8,743 nt of DNA from Thermoplasmatota archaeon (GTDB lineage Archaea; Thermoplasmatota; Thermoplasmata; RBG-16-68-12; JAGMCJ01). The position numbers and the translations under genes are program-made. Location: assembly GCA_022848825.1 (NCBI GenBank), contig JAJISH010000428.1:1-8743 (forward strand). Reading direction: 5' to 3'. Below the pieces are notes generated by a model. It did not search any database, was not told where the DNA came from, and saw only the letters and a program-made list of their open reading frames with translations. Shown here piece after piece: positions 1 through 6,546 of the stretch (position 1 is its first letter; each line of letters opens with the position of its first letter).

Positions 1-850
1 CTTGGGAGCCCTCCGTGAATACCGCAGAAGAACCGAACCTGCCTGACGGCAAACCCGCGGAACCCAATTCCGTCCAGTTGGGGCCAGCGAGGTCCAGCTT
101 CCAAACATCTCCGAAGCGTTCTCCATCATAATCCATCCCGCCGATCAGGATGGCGCTGTTGGTCGCGTTGTCGTACGCAATCGACTGCCATGCTCTCGCC
201 GTCAGATTCTCAGGAGTGTCTATCCACATCCATTCACCAGACGTGGTGTTCAGAACCTTGGTCTGGTTGTTGCTTCCTGAACCGAGGTATTCTTGCCCGC
301 CAAACACGATGAGTCTATCCCCAGGACCGTCGTGTATCATGGACGTTCCTTGGGTGAGGACGCTCTCGTCGGTTGGTATTACCGACCAGGTATTGCTGGT
401 GAGATTCAGCTTCATCGTCTTGTTGAACCCGAGATTCAGCCTTCCGCCGAAGAGATAGATGGCGTGGTCGTTGGCGCTGTAGGCCATCGAATGGCCGCTT
501 CTCGGGCCGGGATCGTCTCCGCCTGCAGGAGGCAGCGGACTCCACGTCTCGTTCGAGAAGTTGAACACCCAGGAATCGCTGATAGGGCTGTTCCCATGCT
601 TTCCTCCGTAGAGAACCGCGGAATCCCAACTCGGAACGTAGACCATGGCACTCTCCCTTCTGCGCACTGGCGCCGGAGTAAGGCTGTCGAGCTTCGTCCA
701 GTTCCCTGAGGTGGAGTTCAAAAGCCATGTCTCGACGTTGTCTGTTTCCAGCCCGTTTCCGCCGCTGACGAGCAACACCTTGCCTGACACTGGACTGTAA
801 GCCATGACGTGCCTGTCCTGCGGCAGGGGCCTCGTCATTGGAAATGTACG
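1..850 (-). repeat. Kelch-repeat propeller region within the DppC insert
   Basis: At least five consecutive kelch-type blades can be read in the protein, at residues about 270-313, 325-365, 377-418, 428-471 and 479-522; a sixth begins at about 531. Each has the hallmark order: a small/aromatic strand (HVMAY, SAMVY, HSMAY, SMIHD, QSIAY), a hydrophobic strand ending in a Gly pair (VLLVSGG, AVLYGG, IYLFGG, LIVFGG, AILIGG), then a W/Y-containing strand closing with a tryptophan about ten residues later (for example WVFNFSNETW). The last strands of an earlier blade are at residues 251-262 (WLYNASSDEWVR). Kelch blades form beta-propellers that bind proteins or glycans; the ligand here is unknown. 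The region continues off the left edge. Confidence 0.85.
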
Positions 851-1633
851 CACCCACTCATCCGAGCTGGCGTTGTAGAGCCACGATTCATCATCCTTCC
901 AGATGGACGAGAAAGCGTAGACACTGCCCGCCTCGGTTCCCACGAAGACCCTTTCGCGGGCGCTCACGGCCTCGCCGTCATCGGCATAGACAGCTATCGA
1001 CGTAATCTTGCTGTCGAGAGTTGTCCGCGAGACATTCTTTCCACTGGGGATCTCGGAGGACCTGTCAGCGAGATTCAGTTCCGTGTATCCCGGTTCCCTC
1101 AACTGGTAGAACTCTCCGCTTTCGGTTCCGAAGTAGAGGATCCAGTGAACGGTATTCCGATCGCTGACGTCGCCGTAATTGCTGATTACCGGTCCCGCAG
1201 TCACGGCGGAGTCCGCTACGAAACAGCACACCCTGGTAGGACCGTCATCCCATACCATCAGACCGGTGGAAGGACGCAGGGCTATGACCTTCTCACCTGA
1301 GGCGAAATAGACCCTGTCGGCAGGCGGACCAATAGTCGCTGGTTCCAGTCTGAACGCAACGGACTGGTTGATGGGGTCTCCAGCATTGAACAGGACCGAA
1401 GACGTGTCCACATACCAGAACTGGTCCACCCTAATCAGGTCCTCCTCAGGGGCTCTCCAGTTAATCGGATCGTAAAGACCCAGAGCGGGAGTAATCAGAG
1501 CGATTACGATGAAGAACGCCAGAATGCCGAGTCCAACGATCCCTATCCTACTTGCCTTGAACAGGTCCCAGTTCGTCTTGAACGCCTTGTAGTAGCCCCT
1601 GAATTGTTCATGCAATCTCTCTCTCGACACCAT
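1..1633 (-). CDS. dppC: DppC-type ABC transporter permease with giant external beta-propeller insert (partial, C-terminus off the left edge)
   Basis: The 544 visible residues read open to the left edge. Residues 1-60 match the N-terminus of DppC/OppC permeases: a basic cytoplasmic segment (FKASRIG) and one membrane helix at about 29-50. In ordinary DppC the permease core follows soon after. Here about 485 further residues are external and the core is not yet reached. Residues about 100-243 resemble PQQ-type propeller blades (VYFASGEKVIALRPSTGLMVW; VFVGTEAGSVYAF). Residues about 262-544 contain kelch repeats. There are 14 N-x-S/T sequons in the insert. The ATG at 1633 lies one base after the dppB stop and has a GAGG ribosome site 7 bases upstream, so the two genes are co-translated. 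The likely role is the second membrane subunit of a peptide/solute importer. The family call rests on the N-terminus and the position after dppB. The EAA loop should lie left of the window, and a different TM1-anchored propeller protein cannot be fully excluded. Confidence 0.82.
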   Translation of the reverse strand, partial: MVSRERLHEQFRGYYKAFKTNWDLFKASRIGIVGLGILAFFIVIALITPALGLYDPINWRAPEEDLIRVDQFWYVDTSSVLFNAGDPINQSVAFRLEPATIGPPADRVYFASGEKVIALRPSTGLMVWDDGPTRVCCFVADSAVTAGPVISNYGDVSDRNTVHWILYFGTESGEFYQLREPGYTELNLADRSSEIPSGKNVSRTTLDSKITSIAVYADDGEAVSARERVFVGTEAGSVYAFSSIWKDDESWLYNASSDEWVRTFPMTRPLPQDRHVMAYSPVSGKVLLVSGGNGLETDNVETWLLNSTSGNWTKLDSLTPAPVRRRESAMVYVPSWDSAVLYGGKHGNSPISDSWVFNFSNETWSPLPPAGGDDPGPRSGHSMAYSANDHAIYLFGGRLNLGFNKTMKLNLTSNTWSVIPTDESVLTQGTSMIHDGPGDRLIVFGGQEYLGSGSNNQTKVLNTTSGEWMWIDTPENLTARAWQSIAYDNATNSAILIGGMDYDGERFGDVWKLDLAGPNWTELGSAGLPSGRFGSSAVFTEGSQ

Positions 1634-1634
1634 G

Positions 1635-3347
1635 TTACAACCTCACCCTCGGATCGAGGAATGCGTAAAGCACATCGGCCGCCACGTTCGCTATGACCGT
1701 CATGATAGCCAAAAGGAAGAATGTCCCCTGCACAGCCGGATAGTCCTGTTGTATCGTGGATGTCACAAGGAAGTACCCCATTCCCGGCCACGAGAAAATC
1801 GTCTCGGTGAGAACGCCTCCGCTAATGACGCCGCCGACGCCCAGGGCGATGACCGTGGCGACCGGCAGAAGCGCGTTCCTCGCGGCGTGCTTGTACATCA
1901 CAGTTCTCTCGCTGAGGCCCTTGGCTTTGGCGGTCATGATGTAGTCCTCCCCGAGGACCTCGAGCATGGAGTTCCTCATCAGAAGCACATATCCCGCCAG
2001 ACTGACCATCATCAGCGTGACCAGAGGAAGCGTCATGTGCCAAAGGATATCGGCGATGTATGCGAGACCGCCTAACGCATTCCCCTGAGCGTCTTGGCCT
2101 CCTATGCCTCCCAGCGGGAACCACTGAAGAATGAAGCCGAATCCCCACAGGAGTATGAGTCCGAACCAGAACAGAGGCATGGAATAGAAGAAGAGACTGA
2201 CAACAATGGCGGACATCTCCAATGAGGATCCTCTCCGCCACGCCAGGATAGCTCCTAGGCCGATGCCCAGCAACGCCGAGAGGGCGAGAGCTGTCCCGAA
2301 CAAGAGAACCGTGGCGGGTGCTCTCTGCTCAATCTCAGTCCACACAGGCCTCTTCGAGAAGAAGGAAATACCGAAGTCGCCCGTTATCATATCCGTGAAG
2401 TATTCCCAGAACTGCTCCCAAACAGGCAGTTCGACCACTATCTGCGGATGGAATAGCTGTTCTGGAGGCTTGAGTGTGGAGATTTCTCCGGCTGGTGTCG
2501 TAACAAATACGATCAGGCCAGAATCTGCAACCGGTCTGAGCTTGCCATCCGCGTCGACCTTGACAGCAATGGTGAACTCGCCGATTGTTTCCGCGAATAT
2601 GTTCCGAGATGTGAACATACGCCCCTCGCTCGTCACGAGTTCGAACGGCGTGATATCGCTCGGGTTCACGGCATAGCCATCTTCCACGGTTTCGGTCTCC
2701 CGCGAGACCGGGTCGTAGACCGACAGCTCCATCCTGTAGAAACCCGCCTGGTCAGTGTCGACGGTGGTCGTGTACCTACCCCAGTTCGGGCTTCCAAGGA
2801 TTTGAGTGCCGTGGCTCGTGAGGTTGTACTCCTCCGTCTGGTTCAGGTCCTCGTTCCTAACCAGGGTCATGATGACTCTCCTGTTCATGTCCCCTTGCGC
2901 CTTGACATCAAAGGTGAAATCGACCGTATCTCCAACTGTGATGTTGCCTGTTGGCGTATCGCTGTAGGTTGTGTTCCAGATGACCATAGAATCCTTGCTG
3001 GGGAAGAACCGCTCCTCCTTCACGTAGGATGAGTAAAGCGTGACGTTGTAGAGCCCTGGAGGGTCGACGAGCCCGGTGGAGTTGATCTCCAGCCTGAGGC
3101 CATAGGCGCCGACATCGAAGGTGTTGAACGAGCCCAAACGATAGACTCCCGGAGCAGTCTCCCACCTCGAGAAGCCGAAATCGACAAGGAGCCTGTCCCT
3201 GACTTCTGGCGTCTGACCGGGCTCGATGAAGAACCTTGTCGGGTCCCCAGGCATCATCCTGAAGATGATGAAGAGCAGGATGAGTATGATCACAAGCGTA
3301 ATCACCGTGTGCAAGGCCCTCCTGATGAGGAAGCTTCTCAGTCTCAT
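1635..3347 (-). CDS. dppB: DppB-type ABC transporter permease with large external insert
   Basis: A 570-residue membrane subunit of a peptide/nickel-family ABC importer; ordinary DppB proteins are about 310-340 residues. The N-terminus is canonical (helix at about 11-29, then RMMPGDPTRFF at 30-40). The core resumes at about 306 (PVWEQFWEYF, then GDFGISFFSKRPVW). Further helices follow at about 345-370, 377-410, 436-457, 493-515 and 540-563. The ATPase-docking EAA loop is at about 469-494 (AKAKGLSERTVMYKHAARNALLP), and the C-terminus YAFLDPRVRL is typical. Residues 61-305 are an added external domain. The ATG at 3347 is preferred over an in-frame TTG at 3368 because MRLRSFLIRR is the standard family start. 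It has no good ribosome site but lies 37 bases from a TATA-box centre, which implies a very short leader. It is followed immediately by dppC. Peptide specificity is inferred from the family only. Confidence 0.93.
   Translation of the reverse strand: MRLRSFLIRRALHTVITLVIILILLFIIFRMMPGDPTRFFIEPGQTPEVRDRLLVDFGFSRWETAPGVYRLGSFNTFDVGAYGLRLEINSTGLVDPPGLYNVTLYSSYVKEERFFPSKDSMVIWNTTYSDTPTGNITVGDTVDFTFDVKAQGDMNRRVIMTLVRNEDLNQTEEYNLTSHGTQILGSPNWGRYTTTVDTDQAGFYRMELSVYDPVSRETETVEDGYAVNPSDITPFELVTSEGRMFTSRNIFAETIGEFTIAVKVDADGKLRPVADSGLIVFVTTPAGEISTLKPPEQLFHPQIVVELPVWEQFWEYFTDMITGDFGISFFSKRPVWTEIEQRAPATVLLFGTALALSALLGIGLGAILAWRRGSSLEMSAIVVSLFFYSMPLFWFGLILLWGFGFILQWFPLGGIGGQDAQGNALGGLAYIADILWHMTLPLVTLMMVSLAGYVLLMRNSMLEVLGEDYIMTAKAKGLSERTVMYKHAARNALLPVATVIALGVGGVISGGVLTETIFSWPGMGYFLVTSTIQQDYPAVQGTFFLLAIMTVIANVAADVLYAFLDPRVRL
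1641..1647 (-). promoter_or_regulatory. Ribosome binding site of dppC
   Basis: The minus strand reads GGTGAGG here, 7 bases before the ATG at 1633 and inside the last codons of dppB. It supports the chosen dppC start and translational coupling, since the dppB TAA and the dppC ATG are one base apart. Confidence 0.65.
2433..3167 (-). other. External beta-rich insert domain of DppB (residues 61-305)
   Basis: About 245 residues lie between the first helix and the WEQFWEYF segment that normally follows it directly. The stretch has no membrane helix, alternates short hydrophobic strands with polar turns (for example YRMELSVYDP, FTIAVKVDADGK, GLIVFVTTPAGE), and suggests two or three Ig/FN3-like beta-sandwiches. 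It holds six N-x-S/T sequons (N89, N101, N125, N135, N169, N175), while the permease core after it has none. This fits a glycosylated domain on the outer face. No specific family is recognised. Confidence 0.7.
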
Positions 3348-3378
3348 AAGAACTACCGGAACGAACAATACTCCAACT

Positions 3379-3388
3379 GATATTTAAC
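3379..3388 (-). promoter_or_regulatory. TATA box of the dppBC transcription unit
   Basis: The minus strand reads GTTAAATATC. Its centre is 37 bases before the dppB ATG, so transcription should begin about 10 bases before the start codon. It lies exactly 4 bases downstream of the conserved ACAAA-type element. Confidence 0.65.
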
Positions 3389-3391
3389 GTC

Positions 3392-3411
3392 ATTTGTACG
3401 GGGCTTTGTGG
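3392..3411 (-). promoter_or_regulatory. Putative operator, copy 3 (dppB promoter)
   Basis: The plus strand reads ATTTGTACGGGGCTTTGTGG. It shares the ATTTGTACG core and the TTTGT box 12 bases on with two other copies in this window. On the minus strand it is two ACAAA boxes 12 bp apart, so the same helix face is presented about one turn apart. The gap to the TATA box is 4 bases, as in the other copies. It is the most degenerate copy, with GG instead of AT at its far end. Confidence 0.7.
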
Positions 3412-3445
3412 CCAGTAGGCTCGCCAAAGTCTCGTCTCTCGAGAT

Positions 3446-3454
3446 AAAAAAAAA
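3446..3454 (-). terminator. Oligo-T terminator after the binding-protein gene
   Basis: Nine consecutive T residues on the minus strand begin 18 bases after the TAA stop at 3473-3475. Archaeal RNA polymerase terminates at such tracts without needing a hairpin. The position between the binding-protein gene and the next promoter fits a terminator. Confidence 0.65.
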
Positions 3455-3472
3455 GGAAAGGGTGAGAAGGGT

Positions 3473-6325
3473 TTACCTTCTCTTCGTTCCTCGGAACACT
3501 GCAAAGCTCACTGCCACCAGCGCGATGACCGCGATCGTCGCCACCACATCGATGGCCGGAACCTCTGTATCCGTGCCGCCTCCTCCGCCGCCTGCGGTCG
3601 GTGACAGTACGGTGATCTCCTTGGCGTCTTCTGCGGACACGTATCCTGTGAGATTCGCACTGACCCTCAGGTTGAAGGTCTGAGATTCCACGCCCTCAGG
3701 CAAATCGGCGGGCGCTCCGAACACAACCGTACCGATGGTCCCACCAACGGTGGTACCACTGCTCGGCGTCAGCGTGGGTCCTGATGGCTCTGTCACGAGG
3801 TTCACAATGGCTCCGTCCACGGACAAGCCGACCTGGTCGGTGACCATGACTTCAATGGGCATCGTGCCTCCCTCTTCAAGAGCGAAGAAGGACGGTTCGA
3901 CAAGGACCGACAAGAACTGCGTACCTGGTGGCTGAACTTTCACCCTGGAAAACTGTACGGTCGAAGCTGGATAGGTGCCGAAGTCGAGAGCCTGCGCAGA
4001 GACGAAAACCTCCGTTTCGGCTCCCACTGTGGGTGCGATATAGTTCGCGACCAGCTGTCCGTTGATGTTCGTTGTTCCGCTGACGGTCGTCCCGAATTCG
4101 CCTCCGGGGATGCTCAGATTGCCGAGATAGCCGGAACCGGTCAGGGTCATCTGGACGGGCGCTCCTGCGATAGTGGTGGCATCGGGATCTCTCACCGTCG
4201 CCACGACGTTAGTAGTTGAGGCAGAGGCAACTGCAGACTTCATCACCGGTGGAGAGATTGTGAGCGCGTCTGGGGACGGGGGATGAATCCCTATCCTCGA
4301 CCAGAACGATCCTCCGAATATGGATCCGGAAGAGCCCACTGTCCAGTTGATGAACTTGTCTGATCTATATGCCTCGATGTTCGTCCTGAAGTAGAGGACA
4401 TCGTATGGCATTGCATCCGTGAGAAGCCCTGAGCACTCCTTGATCAGTGACACCTGTGCATCTGGGTCCATCTCGCCACGTGCATCTGTAATGAGAGTGT
4501 CGAATGTCTCGTTCTGGAACCCGGGGTAGTTCTGTCCTGCTGGCGCATTGCCGGAATAGAAGAACGCATGGTAGTAGTCTGGAGGATCTGAACCTATTCT
4601 CCATCCGAGGACCCATATGTCCATCTCACGGTCGTCAAGACGCTCCGTGATTTCCCCGAACGCCATCAGCGTGGAGACGAAGTTCAGCCCAACTTCCTGG
4701 GCTCTGGTCGCAATCATGTTGCATGCGGATGCACGAATCGGATCGTAGTCCGCCTGTGGACACAGTATCTGAACCTCTCGGTCACCAATAGTCGGCAGAT
4801 TCCGGTATCCACTCCCGCCGATGCCAAGGGCGAATCCACCGATTGTATAGTGGTCATCCAGAATCCCCCTCGCCACCTCGAGATCGTAGTCGTATTTTGT
4901 AACGGAGGCATTGTACCACTTCGTGAAGGAGGGACTGACAGGCTGGTCTCCGGCCGCACCGAAGTTCTGCAGCAAGGTCGTCACGATCGTCTTCTTGTCG
5001 ATTACGTGAGCCATTGCCTTCCTCAACCAGAGTCCATCGTCGCCCTGGGTCGGATCGTTGTTTGGATAGCCGAATGGAGACTTGCGCATGTTGTAGCTGA
5101 TATAGAAGAATCCCTTCTCCGCAGTGTTGAATATCCCTATGTTCGGATCGATCAAGAGACCCCCAACGAACTCGGGTGGAACGGACCAGGACACGACGTC
5201 TATCTCTCCCGCCTGGAGTGCGAAAACGGCTGCCTGCGCGGTCTTGTATATCTTGAACAGCATCCCGCCGATGTACGGCTGGTGCATGTACGAGAAGAAG
5301 TTCCCCGTACATACGGGTGGAACTCCCACCTTCTCGCAATCTTGCGCGTCTGCTTTGTAGCCCTCGTATCTGGACAGTTTGGCAGAAACACCAGGAGTCC
5401 AGTTATCGAACTCCATCGCTCCGCTTCCTATGACCTCACTATCCGAAAGGTCCCATATCTTGGCCTCATCCATGTTGTAGTGGTTTGGATTTGTGACAGG
5501 TACGCCATTGTGGGTGGTTTCATCGTAGGCAATCCCGTAATCAGCGTGTAGGGGCTCCTTCCAATTGGTGCAGGTTCCAGCGGTGGCCTCCAGACATAGC
5601 TTGCCAGATCCCTCCCAGATGTGTCTGGGATGGATACCTTGACCGTTGAGCGTGTACTTCACGAAGTTGGCATATGGTGACACCTGTTCGAAGCGAAGTG
5701 CGAAGGTCAAGCCGGTATCGGGTCCCACTGGTATCGCTGGATCCCAGTTCTCAACCACCGCAGGCCATATGTGGAGCCAATGCATGGTTGTGAAGTTGGT
5801 CCCTGGCAGTCCACTCTTGTCCTTCAGGGAGTCCAGGCTGATTTCTGTGGGAACCAGCGCACTCATGGAGTAGCTGAAGAGAAGGTCGTCCATCGTCACC
5901 TGTACTCCGTCGTGAAAGAGTGCTCCATTGAAATCGTAGTATGCAGTGACCTTCAACGCGTCCGTCGGGACTCCCGTGTCTTCTCTTCTGTAAACTCCAT
6001 ACTCGTCCAGGTCAAACGTGCCATCATCGTCTGCATCTATTCCTTTCAAGAGATAAGGAACCGGGTCTTCAGTAGCCGGGTCTTCCTGACCCACACCTTC
6101 ATACACAGGCGCCAGGACATTCGACGTCCACACGTCCGGGGAATGCGCGTATCCCCAATAGTTAATCATCTTCGTGTCGTCCTGCGCTCCTATTCTCAAA
6201 ACTTCATCCGCCCTTGTCCCTTCGTCGTCTGCGAGTGCACCGATCGGGACCGATCCCATGACCAACACACTCATAACAAAGACAGCAAGGATGGCGGATG
6301 CTCCGCCTAGTTTCCTTTTGTCCAT
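3473..6325 (-). CDS. Membrane-anchored extracellular solute-binding protein, peptide/nickel family (SBP_bac_5)
   Basis: A 950-residue receptor for the ABC importer encoded downstream. Residues 1-32 form a signal peptide (MDKRK, hydrophobic core, cut likely after GALA); there is no lipobox cysteine. Residues about 42-655 are the family-5 binding domain, with typical segments FKIYKTAQAAVFALQAGEID, LRKAMAHVIDKKTI and DIWVLGWRIGSDPPDYYHAF. Two Ig/invasin-like domains span about 690-795 and 801-908, followed by a Gly6 linker at 912-917, a membrane helix at about 923-944 and the basic end RGTKRR. Family members without these extensions are roughly 500-600 residues. An EF-hand-like loop lies at 97-108. 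Cysteines 244/252 and 330/339 are spaced for external disulfides, and seven sequons are present. The ATG at 6325 is chosen over an upstream in-frame ATG at 6361 because AGGAGG precedes it by 7 bases. The gene has its own promoter and a terminator. The substrate is inferred from the family only and could be oligopeptide. Confidence 0.93.
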   Translation of the reverse strand: MDKRKLGGASAILAVFVMSVLVMGSVPIGALADDEGTRADEVLRIGAQDDTKMINYWGYAHSPDVWTSNVLAPVYEGVGQEDPATEDPVPYLLKGIDADDDGTFDLDEYGVYRREDTGVPTDALKVTAYYDFNGALFHDGVQVTMDDLLFSYSMSALVPTEISLDSLKDKSGLPGTNFTTMHWLHIWPAVVENWDPAIPVGPDTGLTFALRFEQVSPYANFVKYTLNGQGIHPRHIWEGSGKLCLEATAGTCTNWKEPLHADYGIAYDETTHNGVPVTNPNHYNMDEAKIWDLSDSEVIGSGAMEFDNWTPGVSAKLSRYEGYKADAQDCEKVGVPPVCTGNFFSYMHQPYIGGMLFKIYKTAQAAVFALQAGEIDVVSWSVPPEFVGGLLIDPNIGIFNTAEKGFFYISYNMRKSPFGYPNNDPTQGDDGLWLRKAMAHVIDKKTIVTTLLQNFGAAGDQPVSPSFTKWYNASVTKYDYDLEVARGILDDHYTIGGFALGIGGSGYRNLPTIGDREVQILCPQADYDPIRASACNMIATRAQEVGLNFVSTLMAFGEITERLDDREMDIWVLGWRIGSDPPDYYHAFFYSGNAPAGQNYPGFQNETFDTLITDARGEMDPDAQVSLIKECSGLLTDAMPYDVLYFRTNIEAYRSDKFINWTVGSSGSIFGGSFWSRIGIHPPSPDALTISPPVMKSAVASASTTNVVATVRDPDATTIAGAPVQMTLTGSGYLGNLSIPGGEFGTTVSGTTNINGQLVANYIAPTVGAETEVFVSAQALDFGTYPASTVQFSRVKVQPPGTQFLSVLVEPSFFALEEGGTMPIEVMVTDQVGLSVDGAIVNLVTEPSGPTLTPSSGTTVGGTIGTVVFGAPADLPEGVESQTFNLRVSANLTGYVSAEDAKEITVLSPTAGGGGGGTDTEVPAIDVVATIAVIALVAVSFAVFRGTKRR
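3602..4258 (-). other. Two Ig-like (Big/invasin-type) stalk domains of the binding protein
   Basis: Residues about 690-908 form two successive beta-sandwich repeats. Each has the pattern of this fold: a V-x-V strand, an 'I-x-G-A-x-V' turn (TIAGAPVQMTLTG in the first, SVDGAIVNLVTEPSG in the second), then a 'G-x-T' strand (INGQLVANYIAPT; VGGTIGTVVFGAP). They sit between the binding domain and the C-terminal membrane helix, so they probably hold the receptor away from the membrane. Confidence 0.72.
6002..6037 (-). other. EF-hand-like calcium-binding loop in the binding protein
   Basis: Residues 97-108 read DADDDGTFDLDE. Acidic or polar ligands fall at loop positions 1, 3, 5, 7 (Thr) and 9, with Gly at 6, a hydrophobic residue at 8 and Glu at 12, which is the full EF-hand/dockerin consensus. 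It lies in the external N-terminal lobe. Calcium binding is inferred, not shown. Helices flanking the loop were not established. Confidence 0.6.
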
Positions 6326-6332
6326 CACTTTT

Positions 6333-6338
6333 CCTCCT
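6333..6338 (-). promoter_or_regulatory. Strong ribosome binding site of the binding-protein gene
   Basis: A perfect AGGAGG on the minus strand lies 7 bases before the ATG at 6325. It fixes the start codon and is the strongest ribosome site in the window. The leader from the predicted start of transcription is about 90 bases, unlike the nearly leaderless dppB and regulator genes. Confidence 0.85.
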
Positions 6339-6437
6339 GCATGCAGATTGCTCACAAGCATCTAGGTTCTCGTCCTAACCGGCGCGTCTCCTTCAATAGC
6401 AGTCGCACCGGGACAGGCAAACAGATTCCTACGATGA

Positions 6438-6444
6438 TATAAAA
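6438..6444 (-). promoter_or_regulatory. TATA box of the binding-protein gene
   Basis: The minus strand reads TTTTATA, followed by TC. Transcription would begin near 6414, giving a leader of about 90 bases. It is 4 bases downstream of the conserved element, the same spacing as at the two other promoters. Confidence 0.65.
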
Positions 6445-6448
6445 GCAG

Positions 6449-6468
6449 ATTTGTACGGCGTTTTGTAT
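6449..6468 (-). promoter_or_regulatory. Putative operator, copy 2 (binding-protein promoter)
   Basis: The plus strand reads ATTTGTACGGCGTTTTGTAT. On the minus strand it is ATACAAA and GTACAAAT with the ACAAA boxes 12 bp apart. It matches copy 1 in the first nine bases and in TTTGTAT at the end; only the central spacer differs. The 4-base gap to the TATA box is conserved. Confidence 0.75.
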
Positions 6469-6546
6469 AATATATAAGCTTATTGGTACACCCGCACTGC
6501 TGCGAGGCGTCCTCCCAGCGACCCCCCACGAACCTGGGTAATCAGA

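Noticed and set aside
315..857. Minus-strand open frame of 180 codons overlapping dppC in another frame
   Set aside because: The product is Arg/Ser/Gln-rich with no fold pattern, while the dppC frame across the same bases gives clear kelch repeats.
3368..3368. TTG start for dppB, seven codons upstream of the chosen ATG
   Set aside because: The nearest GGAG is only two bases before it, too close to act, and the ATG at 3347 gives the standard MRLRSFLIRR family start.
3446..3454. A9 tract read as a plus-strand regulatory or slippage site
   Set aside because: No plus-strand gene is near. It is better explained as the oligo-T terminator of the minus-strand binding-protein gene.
2908..3504. Minus-strand open frame spanning the start of dppB and the intergenic region
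   Set aside because: It overlaps the dppB signal and insert in a different frame, would cross the promoter and terminator, and has low-complexity basic composition.
4850..5551. Plus-strand open frame of 233 codons opposite the binding-protein gene
   Set aside because: It lies entirely antisense to a well-supported family-5 domain, has no recognisable domain, and no promoter or ribosome site was seen before it. It is a shadow of a GC-rich gene.
6061..6085. Ten-base direct repeat CCGGGTCTTC, copies 15 bases apart
   Set aside because: It encodes the small in-frame repeat EDPATEDP in the binding protein. There is no sign of an insertion sequence or attachment site.
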